Assembly (NCBI GenBank): GCA_029263715.1
Contig: JAJUFP010000005.1
Coordinates: forward strand, 62,001 to 126,000
Reading direction: 5' to 3'
From: Nitrososphaera sp.
Lineage (GTDB): Archaea > Thermoproteota > Nitrososphaeria > Nitrososphaerales > Nitrososphaeraceae
Length of the DNA: 64,000 bases
Shown: piece after piece, positions 1 to 8,921 of the stretch
Layout of the letters: every line of letters starts with the position of its first letter
Numbering within the stretch: the stretch's first letter is position 1
Notes under the pieces: model-generated
The model's input: the letters and a program-made list of their open reading frames with translations, nothing else
Told to the model about the DNA's origin: nothing
Databases searched by the model: none
Position numbers and translations under genes: made by a program

Positions 1-249
1 GGCATGCTTTTCGCTGGCCAGCGCCCGAAGCGGCGTCAGGTAAACGGCCTTTTGCCCCTTTTGGATCGTCTTTGCTATGGCCATCATGGCTACCAGAGTC
101 TTGCCGCTGGCGGTGGGTGTGGTTACAAGCACGCTCTTGCCCTCAAGGATGCCGGCGGCAATTGCCATTTCCTGCGGCGGGTAAAGCGATGCATAGTCAT
201 GGGTCTGCATAATAGCCCGCACGGTATCATCGGCAATTGCGGTTGTCAT
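1..249 (-). CDS. hel308: Hel308-like Ski2-family DNA helicase, N-terminal part (cut by window edge)
   Basis: Only the first 83 codons are in the window; the gene continues past base 1. The product starts at an ATG (bases 247-249). It carries a Q-motif-like LYPPQ near residue 23, Walker A TPTASGKT near residues 45-52, and motif Ia YLTPLRALASEK near residues 70-81. This order and spacing match Hel308/Ski2-type superfamily 2 helicases, which unwind lagging-strand DNA at stalled forks in archaea. It follows the SprT-like gene by 42 bases on the same strand and probably ends a replication/repair operon that begins with GINS. A general DEAD/DEAH helicase is the alternative because motifs II to VI are out of view. 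Confidence 0.8.
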   Translation of the reverse strand, partial: MTTAIADDTVRAIMQTHDYASLYPPQEMAIAAGILEGKSVLVTTPTASGKTLVAMMAIAKTIQKGQKAVYLTPLRALASEKHA

Positions 250-291
250 TGTGGCCAGTTTAATATTCCGGCGACCCGAGTTTTTAGTGTT

Positions 292-774
292 TTATTTCAT
301 CTTTCTGAATTCCTGCGATAGCCAGACTATGTAGTTGCGCCGGACATCTCTTTCTTTTATGGACTGGATGCACAGCTGTCTTACAGCCGCCTTGTGGCGA
401 ACCCAGCGATCTCTTTTCCAGCCCCTCAGGATGTAGTGCGGCTTTTCGTCTAGCAGTTCCAGATCCAGGCGGGCCACGGTCCATATGTCGCACTGCTTCT
501 CGCCATGCGGTATGCCGTTTCCCTGTACAAGATGTGTAAGTTCGTGGGCGATGGTGGTATTTCCAACACCCGGCTGCAAGCTGACCTTCTGAGGGTACGT
601 CCAGCTGCACGCAGTCCCAAGGTACCTTGATCCTCTGCTGATGGAGCCGCAGATTACAGGCCTGCTGCCAAGTTCTGGAAATTTTGAATAGACTTTCAGT
701 ATCCTTTGCTTGAAAAGGGGATCGAATTCCCTTTCCGCCCTGCTTGTGAACCTGATTCCCGGCGTGGTCTGCAA
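292..774 (-). CDS. SprT-like zinc metallopeptidase-domain protein
   Basis: A 160-residue protein starting with TTG two bases after the MCM stop codon. It has an HExxH zinc-protease signature (HELTH, residues 77-81) embedded in GNTTIAHELTHLVQ, as in SprT-like and M48-type metallopeptidases. The C-terminal half is basic and rich in Trp and Arg. SprT/Spartan-family enzymes degrade proteins crosslinked to DNA. That role would suit its position between MCM and a Hel308-like helicase, but it is inferred from context. No membrane segment or signal peptide is visible. The third zinc ligand is not obvious. Confidence 0.65.
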   Translation of the reverse strand: MQTTPGIRFTSRAEREFDPLFKQRILKVYSKFPELGSRPVICGSISRGSRYLGTACSWTYPQKVSLQPGVGNTTIAHELTHLVQGNGIPHGEKQCDIWTVARLDLELLDEKPHYILRGWKRDRWVRHKAAVRQLCIQSIKERDVRRNYIVWLSQEFRKMK

Positions 775-776
775 TT

Positions 777-2807
777 CTACGCCTTGGCCCAGAACCCGGG
801 TCTTCTTTCGTATACCCGGCCTTCCCTAGAGAACTTGTTGATCTGGTTTCTGGCTTCCTCTTCTGTGAACCGGCCGGTTTTGACAAGCTCTGATATCAGG
901 TTCTTTTCTTCAACCTCGCTGTTGTCTGTCCCTGACAGGCCGTTGAAAACCTCCATGAACAGCTTTTGTCTAGAGACCTCGCTCTGAGGCTTGCCGTACA
1001 GGACGCCCACGTCCATCTTGCCGGTGTTCACGTCCACGCCGGCAGTCTTGAGCATCTGGTCTACAAGGTATATGGCGCGGTTGGCATCCTCTTCTTCTAC
1101 CTTGTCTTTCAAAAGAAGTCTTGCACGGGCGGTTGCAAGTCTTACAAGGCCCTCAAGCTGTCGTGGAGTTACCGTGATCATGCTTTCTGATTCGGCCTTT
1201 CTCATGTTCATGTAATAGTCGCGTATGATGTTAATTGCGCCAGGAGTAAGGACAGGCTCACCGCGTTTTGCAAAGGTCAGGTACTTGCTGAACAAGTCGA
1301 TGTCAATGGCTGGCTTTGCCGCATGATCCGTGTCGCGGTGGATCTCTAGAATATGGCTTGCAATCAGGCTGTCCTTTTCCTTTTCCGGCATATCTCGGAC
1401 AATGAAGATCAGGTCGAACCTTGTCAGCAGGGGAACCGGGAGGTTCACGTTCTCTGTTATATTCTTGTACGGGTCGTATTTGCCGTACATGGGGTTTGCA
1501 GCCGCCAGTATCGAGGTTCGCGCGTTCAGCGTTGCAACTATGCCGCCCTTTGCCACGGAGCAAGTCTGCTGTTCCATAACTTCATGAAGTGCTGAACGGT
1601 CCTCCGGTTTTATCTTGTCAAACTCGTCTATGCATACAAGACCTTGGTCTCCAAGCACGACGGCACCGGCTTCAAGCATCATTATCCCGGATTTGTCGCG
1701 TATGACTGCTGCAGTAAGGCCTGCTGCCGTTGAACCACGACCAGAAGTGTAAAGCCCCCTTGGAGCGATCTTGGCGGCAAACTTGAGCATCTCTGACTTT
1801 GCCGTTCCGGGGTCACCCACCAGCAGGACGTTTATGTCTCCCCTCCTGTTTGAGCCGTCCTGAAGCTTCTTGGTTACGGAGCCCACTATCAAAAGAAGTA
1901 TAGCTTCTTTTATGACTTCATGGCCGTAGACATGGGGGGCCAGCGAAGCTATCAGCTTTTCGTAAGCGTCGGGCTTGCTTGCGATAGTGCGGATCTGTTT
2001 TTCATCTTCTGTGCTGATGGCAATCCTTTCAACAGTCCTTGTGTCTTTGCTTCCAGCGCGGCCGCCAAGGTACTCTATGTTGTTGCCTTCCATTCTGAGT
2101 CTGAAAAGACTGGTCCTTATCTGCGGCGAAACCTGCTCCTGCTCTATTCTGATAACACCGGTAAGCATTATCCTGTCTCCGGGCCTGCACTGGTCGACCA
2201 GATCTCCCATCACCGTGACCTCGACGTAATGAGGCAGCTGTCCAGCCGGCAGGTCCTCTGGCAGTTCCTGCAGCCGCACCATCTGAAAATCGATAAAGAT
2301 GCTGTGCTCTGGATCCATCTCCAGATCCTTTTCGCCGCATGCCGAGCATTTGGTGGGTTTTTTCAGGACTAGCCCCTTCATTTCGCTCTCACTGACGACG
2401 TTGCAGTTGGCGCAGCGATAGGAGACTTTTTTTGCCAGCGGCTTGACCTCCGATGAGCGGACCACCATTCCTGACACGCTGACCAGCCGGTCTATCAATT
2501 CTGCGTTGATTTCGCGCAGGCCCTTCTGCACAGTATAGTTGCCGATCCTGACTTTGATCCTGCCGTGAATTTCCTGTTCGTAGTCAGGGTGGATCTCCCG
2601 GAGTATGGCTAGGGCAGCCTCGTTGAATGCCTCCAGCATCTCGTCAGGCCTGTTGGTAAGATGTTTGGCCAGGTCTGGATTGAAGGAATCAAAGTCTATA
2701 TAATCAACCACAAGCGATTGGGCGTTTAACGCCATCATGTTGTTTATCCTGTCAAAGTACTTGTATCGGCCATCGCGGTCCTTAAACGCCTTTAGGAACC
2801 GCTCCAC
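777..2807 (-). CDS. mcm: Replicative DNA helicase MCM
   Basis: The archaeal replicative helicase, which forms a ring and unwinds DNA at the fork with GINS and Cdc45/RecJ partners. In this 676-residue chain the N-terminal domain holds a zinc site (C132, C135, C154, C157). The AAA+ domain has Walker A GDPGTAKS (331-338), Walker B CIDEFDKI (392-399) and the arginine-finger motif LLTRFD (460-465). A winged-helix tail follows. The GTG at 2805-2807 is the first standard start. However, the open frame extends upstream through a CTG at about 2853-2855, giving a plausible N-terminus beginning LAEQQ, so the start is uncertain. It lies 34 bases after GINS and 2 bases before the SprT-like gene, indicating one operon. 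Confidence 0.95.
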   Translation of the reverse strand: MERFLKAFKDRDGRYKYFDRINNMMALNAQSLVVDYIDFDSFNPDLAKHLTNRPDEMLEAFNEAALAILREIHPDYEQEIHGRIKVRIGNYTVQKGLREINAELIDRLVSVSGMVVRSSEVKPLAKKVSYRCANCNVVSESEMKGLVLKKPTKCSACGEKDLEMDPEHSIFIDFQMVRLQELPEDLPAGQLPHYVEVTVMGDLVDQCRPGDRIMLTGVIRIEQEQVSPQIRTSLFRLRMEGNNIEYLGGRAGSKDTRTVERIAISTEDEKQIRTIASKPDAYEKLIASLAPHVYGHEVIKEAILLLIVGSVTKKLQDGSNRRGDINVLLVGDPGTAKSEMLKFAAKIAPRGLYTSGRGSTAAGLTAAVIRDKSGIMMLEAGAVVLGDQGLVCIDEFDKIKPEDRSALHEVMEQQTCSVAKGGIVATLNARTSILAAANPMYGKYDPYKNITENVNLPVPLLTRFDLIFIVRDMPEKEKDSLIASHILEIHRDTDHAAKPAIDIDLFSKYLTFAKRGEPVLTPGAINIIRDYYMNMRKAESESMITVTPRQLEGLVRLATARARLLLKDKVEEEDANRAIYLVDQMLKTAGVDVNTGKMDVGVLYGKPQSEVSRQKLFMEVFNGLSGTDNSEVEEKNLISELVKTGRFTEEEARNQINKFSREGRVYERRPGFWAKA

Positions 2808-2841
2808 GTCGTTTGCCAGTGCTGCTGCCGTTGTTTGTTGT

Positions 2842-3375
2842 TCAGCCAGATTTTAACACGTCCTTTTTAAATTTAGAAGCGGCACTATTAATCATCCTAT
2901 AAAGCTCCTTTTCTTCTGCTGCCAGCCGGGATTCCAGCTCCGCCGAGAGCGGTGATGCGGCTGCCAGCTTGACTATCTTTTCTATTCTGGATGTGACAAA
3001 TATGTTCAGCGAAACAAGCAGGTTCTCTCTTTCCCTTTCCTTAAGGCCGTCAAGGTAGTCGTTGACCCGGATATAGAAATCTGGATCTATTCCCGACAGG
3101 TCGTGCGGCCTTGCTATCCTTTCCCGGTTGAGCGTCCTTGAGACGTAGCTGGCCATGTCGTTGGTCTGGATCTCAACCGCATCCTGCTCAAGGAGGATTT
3201 TGGCCACCCAGCGGGGAAGGGAAGACATGTCACCTTCCTTGGCGTCGACTTCTACATTGCCCACCGTTGCCTTGACGTCTCGTTTGTAGGATATCCGCAC
3301 TTCCTCGTTCATGTAGCCGATACGATAGACGCTCTGGATAGTTTCTATACTGAGATCAGAAGACGTATCGGCCAT
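2842..3375 (-). CDS. GINS complex subunit (Gins23/51-type)
   Basis: A 177-residue archaeal GINS protein, part of the CMG-like replicative helicase with MCM. The N-terminal part has a small B-like domain (KEGD...LPRWVAKILLEQDAVEI, about residues 46-70). It is followed by a helical A-like domain from DPDFYIRVNDYL (about 97) to the C-terminus, with the conserved style R-I-E-K-I and E-E-K-E-L-Y segments. The B-before-A order is that of Psf2/Psf3-type (Gins23) proteins, but the A-domain text resembles Sld5/Psf1, so I do not assign the subtype. The start is ATG. Its placement directly upstream of mcm supports the call. Confidence 0.8.
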   Translation of the reverse strand: MADTSSDLSIETIQSVYRIGYMNEEVRISYKRDVKATVGNVEVDAKEGDMSSLPRWVAKILLEQDAVEIQTNDMASYVSRTLNRERIARPHDLSGIDPDFYIRVNDYLDGLKERERENLLVSLNIFVTSRIEKIVKLAAASPLSAELESRLAAEEKELYRMINSAASKFKKDVLKSG

Positions 3376-3513
3376 CGTTGATAGAGAATAGAGACAGCTG
3401 TCGTGTTATATCTTTTGTCCGGACAGTTTTTGTTAATACGCTAGCTAGCTTGAAGCTACTTGCCAAGATCGGCAGCAATCTATTAATGGATTGCAATCTT
3501 CCGTAGGATCTAA
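3376..3513. promoter_or_regulatory. Divergent promoter region between GINS-mcm and rfcS
   Basis: A 138-base non-coding gap. On the minus strand an AAAGATATAAC box (3405-3415) lies about 35 bases before the GINS ATG. On the plus strand CTATTAATGG (3480-3489) lies about 29 bases before the rfcS TTG, consistent with a leaderless transcript. Boxes were recognised by eye only. Confidence 0.5.
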
Positions 3514-4503
3514 TTGTCATCCGCCAAGAAAAGCGACCTATCCCACCTTATGTGGACAGAAAAATACAGGCCCATGAAGCTAGACGAGATTGTCAACCAG
3601 AAGGAGATAGTAAGAGGGATTACAAACTTGGTGAAAAGCCCGGACATACCCCACATGCTTTTTGCGGGGCCCGCCGGCGTTGGCAAGACTACCGCTGCTC
3701 TTTGCATTGCCCGGGAAATCCTGGGAGAGGATTGGAAAAAGAACACGCTTGAGCTTAATGCATCAGACGAGAGGGGCATCAAGATGGTAAGGGAACGGGT
3801 AAAGGAATTTGCAGCCTCTGTCAAACTGGCAACAGACAAGGACTTTGACAAGCCCAAGATAATCATCCTTGACGAGGCTGATGAGATGACCTCCGAGGCC
3901 CAGACGGCCCTCAGACGCATCATAGAGGACAGCTCAAAGACCACGCGATTCATTATAGTCTGCAATTACCTTTCACAGATAATCGAGCCGATTCAGAGCA
4001 GGTGTGTTGTTTTCAGATTTACCCGCCTGCCAAAGGACGACGTGATCGATTACTTGAAGATGATCTGTGAAAAGGAGAAGGTCAAGTACGATGAAAGAGC
4101 TCTTGCCCAGATCTATGATTCTACCGGCGGGGATCTCCGCCACTCCATCAACGTGATGCAGGCCGCCGCCGGAATGGGCAGCATCAACATAGCTAACGTA
4201 AGTACTGCCATAGGCCTTTCTGGCAGATCCAAGGTATCAGAAGTGTTAAAACTAGCTCTTGCCGGCAAGTTCCATGATGCGCGTGCCAAGTTGCTTGAGC
4301 TGACCCAGGTGTACGGGATGTCTGAATCGGATTTCCTAAAGTATGCCAGCCAGGAAGCGTACGAGATGAAATTAGACAGACCTGAAGAACTAGCAGAGCT
4401 AATGGCAGAGTACGATTATAGGCTTTCGACTGGTGCTCATCCGGAGATCCAGTTGGCAGCCTTGCTGGCGCAGATGGGCAAGATTGGCTCTAAAAAGAAC
4501 TAG
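3514..4503 (+). CDS. rfcS: Replication factor C small subunit (clamp loader)
   Basis: A 329-residue AAA+ clamp-loader ATPase that, with the large subunit at 27.4 kb, opens and loads PCNA. It has WTEKYRP near residue 14, Walker A GPAGVGKT (52-59), Walker B ILDEADEM (118-125) and the SRC arginine-finger motif (162-164). The C-terminal collar domain follows. The length is normal for the family. The start is TTG, supported by a TATA-like box about 29 bases upstream. Its 3' end overlaps the convergent zinc-ribbon gene by 4 bases. Confidence 0.95.
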   Translation: MSSAKKSDLSHLMWTEKYRPMKLDEIVNQKEIVRGITNLVKSPDIPHMLFAGPAGVGKTTAALCIAREILGEDWKKNTLELNASDERGIKMVRERVKEFAASVKLATDKDFDKPKIIILDEADEMTSEAQTALRRIIEDSSKTTRFIIVCNYLSQIIEPIQSRCVVFRFTRLPKDDVIDYLKMICEKEKVKYDERALAQIYDSTGGDLRHSINVMQAAAGMGSINIANVSTAIGLSGRSKVSEVLKLALAGKFHDARAKLLELTQVYGMSESDFLKYASQEAYEMKLDRPEELAELMAEYDYRLSTGAHPEIQLAALLAQMGKIGSKKN

Positions 4504-4772
4504 TACTCCTCTTCGAACTCTTCGCCTGACTCTTCCTCTTCTACTTCTTCGAACTCTTCTTCGATCTTTTCTCTTTCATCTGCACTCTTGTACGGCAGGT
4601 CAACTTCGCCTGGTGCTCCGCAGACAGGGCATTTGAATTCGGATGTCTGCCCCTCGAGATCGAGAGGAAACTCTTTTGAGAAAACCTCATCGCATTTGGA
4701 GCAAACGAGGGTGGCCTGTATGTTGTCTTGGCTGAACTTGTGTGCCTGCACCCGGAAAGAGGTATTTGCCAA
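4500..4772 (-). CDS. Small zinc-ribbon protein with acidic tail
   Basis: A 90-residue protein with two CxxC knuckles (CSKC at about 24-27, CPVC at about 48-51). A roughly 25-residue C-terminal tail is almost entirely Glu. This layout resembles small transcription-associated zinc ribbons such as Elf1-like proteins, but no family can be fixed from sequence alone. The start is TTG. A minus-strand TATA-like CTTATAAAAAAG at about 4799-4810 sits 25-35 bases upstream and supports a near-leaderless transcript. It is convergent with rfcS, overlapping by 4 bases. Confidence 0.7.
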   Translation of the reverse strand: MANTSFRVQAHKFSQDNIQATLVCSKCDEVFSKEFPLDLEGQTSEFKCPVCGAPGEVDLPYKSADEREKIEEEFEEVEEEESGEEFEEEY

Positions 4773-4860
4773 TATTCTCTTACCTATTGGAAGGGTCCTT
4801 TTTTATAAGCGTTCTTGTCTTAAGCTTGGTAAGGCACCCTTTCAACGATACTTGAGAGTC

Positions 4861-7206
4861 TCAGTTGTCTTCTATGTCGATGTTTGCCTTGTTTGCGCCA
4901 GCCTTATCCAGATCTGCGCGTGACTTTCTTGCTGACTCGATCATCTTCTTTCTCCTTGGCTGTATTACCAGGACATACAGCGAGCCGGCCAGATAGACTG
5001 CAAGCAGTATCACCTGTGCTACAACAGTCTCAAGGGTGGGATGAATTCCGGTCATTGATGCCATGTTTATGTCAAGGCGTGGCACCGTTCCTATGAGGTG
5101 GGTCGTCGGCAGGTATCCGACTTCCTGGAATTCACGCACTGCATTGCCCATGAACGCGATGGACATGTACGCGCCGATGCCCATAGTCAGCCCAAACAAT
5201 ACGCGCAGGGGAAGTTTCTTGCCAAGTTTTCTTACAACAAAGGTAAGCCCAACTATCACTCCAAGGCCGGCCAAAAGACCGGCGGCCACGTACCATTCCA
5301 TGTATTTTGCAAACGAGAGCATGGCCTGGTAAAACAGCACTGTTTCAAAGCCCTCCCTGTAGACAGTGAAGAATGACAGCATCACAAAGACCATGACACT
5401 TCCGGTGGTTGTTGCCTTCCAGACCTTGGCCTTGACAAACTCGATCCACTTCTTTGTCTCCACCTTGTTTAGAATCCAGAAGCTCACCCAGAACAGCACA
5501 CCCACGGCCGAGACGCCAGCTATTGCCTCGATAAGCTCCTTGCTGGCACCGGAGATGTCGATTACGTACTGTGCCACAAACCACGTGGCGGCGGTTCCGG
5601 CAAAGGCCAGGATGATGCCGTAATAAACATGCTTTTTGAACCGCTCGTTTCTTGATGCCTCAAGGTACGTCAGGATTGCACCAATTATCAGGGCGGATTC
5701 CAGGCCTTCCCGGAATATTATAGAAAAGGAGGTTGAAAATGCGATTGCCGGCGCCACAATTCCAGCGCCGGAGACAAGACGCTCGGACTCGTCAAGACCC
5801 TTTCTTATCTCGACGACTTTTGACAGGACCTGTTCGTATGGGACGTTGGATTGTATCAGGTTTCGCAATTCCGCAAACTTGATCTCCATTTCAAGCGTAA
5901 AGTCAGGATCTATGGGGCGCAGCGGGATCTCGATATTTTCATAACTGTCCAGATACGCCGAGCGGGACGTCAAAAGGGCTCCCTCAGAATTGCCCTCCCT
6001 GTAAAGTCGCAGGGTTTCATCCAGTTTAAGCCTGATCTGGTCGATGTTGTTTCTTACTTCTGCCTTGGCAGGATCTTCTGCCTGGCCTATCTCCTTTCTT
6101 GGACCTTGGTACGTGCCAAAGCCCTGACTCAGGCCTTCAATGTCGGCAAATTGCCCTGATGTGGCAGAACCACCAGAATAATCTGGATCATTTTTCAAAA
6201 GACCTTCTGCAGTGTCTAGCTTTTCAAGTATGTCGTTGACAAACGCTTCGATTTCCTGCGGAGACTCATTGGATTTGATCATCTTACGCAGATCTTCGCG
6301 CATCATTATCTCGATAGTCTCCATCAGCTCAGAGTCGTGCTTTTCTATCGGAGCTTCTAGGAATTCGTAGTTGTCAAGATACGCAGAGATAGCGCGCTGA
6401 TCCGCCTGCCTGTAGTTGCCGGCTTTTACGTCGTTGACAGATTCGGCAAGCAGATTTCTGATATTTGAAAAGTACTGGGCAAGGCCTCCTGTTCCTCCGC
6501 TAATCGACAGGTCTTCGGCAAGGTCTCTTTCAATGGCAGAAACAAGACTTGCTACCGAGTCATAGGGTGCTTTTTCAGAAAGGGATGTTTCTAGATCAGA
6601 AAAGAAAGAAGCAATTTCAAGCCTTCTTCTCTCATCCATAGAATCAGCAATTGTCAGGTACCGGGATTTTGCCACCTCCACCAGACCTATCGCGTTTTCA
6701 TAATCGACCTGCTGCGTTCCGGCGTTTGAGAGCTGGTACGACCGCAAAGCATCCTGCAAAAGGAATCCGGCAGTCTGCGAAGTCGTGGCCCTGTCTGAGG
6801 CCAGTGGACCCATCAGAGTATAGATGCCATCTAGCATATCAGTGATCTTGGCAGCCTCCTGCCTTGCCTGCTGCACAGAAAGAGAGCCATCGTTTATCCC
6901 AAAAGCAAGTTCTGTCAGCGACGACTCAAGGTTGTTTGCTGACTGCTCGTCAAGCTTGAAAAGCTGGTTCTTGATTGCAGGGAATGTTACCGAATGCGGG
7001 ATAAACGCGTGGGCAAAGGCACTATCCATGTCCCCGTTATCAAGGCCGCGCTCTGCAAGCAGGATCTGCGCCCGGATTCTTTCCAGGTTTACAACGACTA
7101 TGAGGGTTTCCTGCTCACCAAGGGGAGCGGCCAGCGCCTTTGAAGAGCTAAGAATGATTAGCGTTGATATAACTGCGACAGCGATTGCGTGTGATCTAGT
7201 TTTCAT
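4861..7206 (-). CDS. FTR1-family iron permease with large N-terminal extracytoplasmic region
   Basis: A 781-residue membrane protein. Residues 1-26 form a signal peptide ending ...KALA. Residues about 30-485 are extracytoplasmic and helical. They include a duplicated unit: a segment beginning SAYLDNYEFLEAP at 274 and one beginning SAYLDSYENIEIP at 416, each followed by a helix rich in Glu and a short amphipathic tail. From about 487 come around seven membrane helices carrying the two iron-permease motifs REGLE (499-503) and REGFE (617-621). FTR1-family proteins move ferric or ferrous iron across the membrane. The duplicated domain may capture metal or dock an oxidase (inference). The start is ATG. 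It is monocistronic, with an AT-rich upstream box near 7267-7276. Confidence 0.85.
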   Translation of the reverse strand: MKTRSHAIAVAVISTLIILSSSKALAAPLGEQETLIVVVNLERIRAQILLAERGLDNGDMDSAFAHAFIPHSVTFPAIKNQLFKLDEQSANNLESSLTELAFGINDGSLSVQQARQEAAKITDMLDGIYTLMGPLASDRATTSQTAGFLLQDALRSYQLSNAGTQQVDYENAIGLVEVAKSRYLTIADSMDERRRLEIASFFSDLETSLSEKAPYDSVASLVSAIERDLAEDLSISGGTGGLAQYFSNIRNLLAESVNDVKAGNYRQADQRAISAYLDNYEFLEAPIEKHDSELMETIEIMMREDLRKMIKSNESPQEIEAFVNDILEKLDTAEGLLKNDPDYSGGSATSGQFADIEGLSQGFGTYQGPRKEIGQAEDPAKAEVRNNIDQIRLKLDETLRLYREGNSEGALLTSRSAYLDSYENIEIPLRPIDPDFTLEMEIKFAELRNLIQSNVPYEQVLSKVVEIRKGLDESERLVSGAGIVAPAIAFSTSFSIIFREGLESALIIGAILTYLEASRNERFKKHVYYGIILAFAGTAATWFVAQYVIDISGASKELIEAIAGVSAVGVLFWVSFWILNKVETKKWIEFVKAKVWKATTTGSVMVFVMLSFFTVYREGFETVLFYQAMLSFAKYMEWYVAAGLLAGLGVIVGLTFVVRKLGKKLPLRVLFGLTMGIGAYMSIAFMGNAVREFQEVGYLPTTHLIGTVPRLDINMASMTGIHPTLETVVAQVILLAVYLAGSLYVLVIQPRRKKMIESARKSRADLDKAGANKANIDIEDN

Positions 7207-7298
7207 GGTTTTTCAGCCAACGTCAAATCCCACAAAGATGGTACAATTAGGCCTACCTAACTCTTCATATTTAAACCATATCGGGAAGGGTCGCAGGC

Positions 7299-7904
7299 TT
7301 AACGTGAAGCCATTGCGATCCTTTCTTGTTCGTTCTTCTTCTTGACGGCGTGGCTTGCCATGTCGTTGTTGGCAGCCAGGATGATCTCTTTTGCAAGAGC
7401 TTCTTCTATGGTTTGTGGATTGGAATACGTTGATTCCCGGACGCCTTCGGCTATGAACCTGAGCGCCAGGTCGACCCGCCTTAGCGGGGCAACATCCACA
7501 GATACGTGGTAGACCACACCACCGTACACTATTCTGGTAGTGTCTTCGTTGGGAGATGAATTTTCAATGGCCCTGACAAGCAGCTCGACAGGGTTCTTGC
7601 CTGTTTCAAGGTGTATTATGTCAAAGGCAGTCTTGACCGTGTTAAGGGTCCTTGCCTTTTTGCCTCCCATCCTTCCGGTGTTCTTGGCGTATTTTTTGCC
7701 AAAATGCATCATCTTGTTGGCAAGGCGCTCTACAACGTTGACATCAGCCTTCTTTAGGCGCTGATGTTCGTGCCTTCCAAAAGTGTTGGGAATCACTGAA
7801 GGCTTGAGGGAGATGGCAGACTTGAGCCCCAGGTCATTGACCTCTATTTCCTTTGTTTCCCACTTGTTGAAAAGCATGATGTTGATCTGTTCTTTTCCGC
7901 TCAT
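7299..7904 (-). CDS. rps7: 30S ribosomal protein uS7
   Basis: A 201-residue archaeal S7, which organises the head of the small subunit by binding the 3' major domain of 16S rRNA. The chain contains the conserved core around [18 protein letters not shown] and the basic block [15 protein letters not shown]. It is the last gene of the RNA polymerase operon. Its ATG overlaps the end of rps12 by 4 bases, implying translational coupling. The N-terminal 60 residues are the usual archaeal extension. Confidence 0.95.
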   Translation of the reverse strand: MSGKEQINIMLFNKWETKEIEVNDLGLKSAISLKPSVIPNTFGRHEHQRLKKADVNVVERLANKMMHFGKKYAKNTGRMGGKKARTLNTVKTAFDIIHLETGKNPVELLVRAIENSSPNEDTTRIVYGGVVYHVSVDVAPLRRVDLALRFIAEGVRESTYSNPQTIEEALAKEIILAANNDMASHAVKKKNEQERIAMASR

Positions 7905-8338
7905 CTTCTCGGCTTCTCCTTTCTGCCGTAAACCAGTTCTCTAAGCGAGACTCCGTTTACCTTGAATACCTGCCATCTGACACCGGGGATATCACCCATC
8001 GCGCCGCCCATCGAACCGCCGATGCCCTCGACCATGACCTCGTCGTGTTCGTCAACGAAGTTAAGAGCACCGTCCTTTGGAAGGAATGCGGTTACCGACT
8101 TGCCGTTCTTTATCAGCTGTACTCTGACGCACTTTCTTACGGCAGAGTTTGGCTGCTTTGATTCGATGCCAACCTTTTCCAGTACTATACCTCTTGCTTG
8201 GGGCGCCCCCTCCAGCGGGTTCGCCTTTTTGTCAAGCATGAGCATTCTTCTTTTGTAATACTTGTCTGCCCATCTGGCGCGGCTTTTCTTTGACTTCAAT
8301 ACCCCGCCGGCAAACAATCCAAGTGGAGATTTACCCAT
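7901..8338 (-). CDS. rps12: 30S ribosomal protein uS12
   Basis: A 145-residue archaeal S12, the decoding-centre protein. The conserved segments [13 protein letters not shown] and a [19 protein letters not shown]-like tail are visible. The start is ATG, and the reading frame overlaps the end of nusA by 8 bases and the start of rps7 by 4. This nusA-rps12-rps7 order is standard in archaea. Elongation-factor genes do not follow in the window. Confidence 0.95.
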   Translation of the reverse strand: MGKSPLGLFAGGVLKSKKSRARWADKYYKRRMLMLDKKANPLEGAPQARGIVLEKVGIESKQPNSAVRKCVRVQLIKNGKSVTAFLPKDGALNFVDEHDEVMVEGIGGSMGGAMGDIPGVRWQVFKVNGVSLRELVYGRKEKPRR

Positions 8339-8810
8339 CTATATTCACCTTATTTCCTGCTAACTGCTGTTCAGGGCTGACTATCAGAACATTGGATATT
8401 TGGAAGTATCGCTTTGCAAGAAGCCTTGCCTTCTCGGCGTTCCTGCCTTCCCTGCCTACCACTGCACCCTTCTTCTTTTGGTCGACCGTGACAACGGCCT
8501 GCTTTGTCCCGTCCATCCTCTCGGAGATGCGGACATCGTTTACCATGTCTGCATTAAGCATGTTGCGGATGAACTCGGCGGCGTCGTCCGAAAACTCTAC
8601 CAGCTCGACTTTCCTGCCAACCACATTCTGCAGCTGTTTGATCGTAGCGCCGCCCTTTCCTATGGCCAAGCCCATCTGGCCTTTGTTGACCACAAAGATA
8701 ACGCGGTCCATCTTCTCGTCAACGATGCAGTCCCGCACGCTGGCGTTCGTAACGTTCGAGAACAGAGATATCAGGTTCAGCTCGTTAGAAGTCAGCTTTA
8801 TCTCCGTCAT
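8331..8810 (-). CDS. nusA: NusA-like transcription termination/antitermination protein (two KH domains)
   Basis: A 159-residue archaeal NusA, reduced to the RNA-binding KH part of the bacterial factor. KH-type GxxG loops are visible as AIGKGGAT (about residues 52-59) and VGREGRN (about 117-123). It lies between rpl30e and rps12 in the conserved archaeal RNA polymerase cluster and overlaps rps12 by 8 bases. The start is ATG. A 111-base gap separates it from rpl30e, so it may also have its own promoter. Confidence 0.9.
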   Translation of the reverse strand: MTEIKLTSNELNLISLFSNVTNASVRDCIVDEKMDRVIFVVNKGQMGLAIGKGGATIKQLQNVVGRKVELVEFSDDAAEFIRNMLNADMVNDVRISERMDGTKQAVVTVDQKKKGAVVGREGRNAEKARLLAKRYFQISNVLIVSPEQQLAGNKVNIDG

Positions 8811-8921
8811 CTACAACATCCCTCTAGTGCGATGCCCGTAAGCAGATAACAACTCAATTCATGCTCAGTTCCTATGTCCCATTTAAGTCTTGACGCCGTG
8901 TTGCAGAAATAATGAAGGGGC

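Noticed and set aside
4-321. Plus-strand frame over the first 320 bases
   Set aside because: It is the complement of the helicase gene, whose minus-strand text shows clear helicase motifs; the plus-strand text has none.
284-886. 200-residue minus-strand frame across the SprT-like gene and MCM end
   Set aside because: It is a shifted frame over two genes with recognisable motifs; it has no domain and odd Arg/Ser-rich composition.
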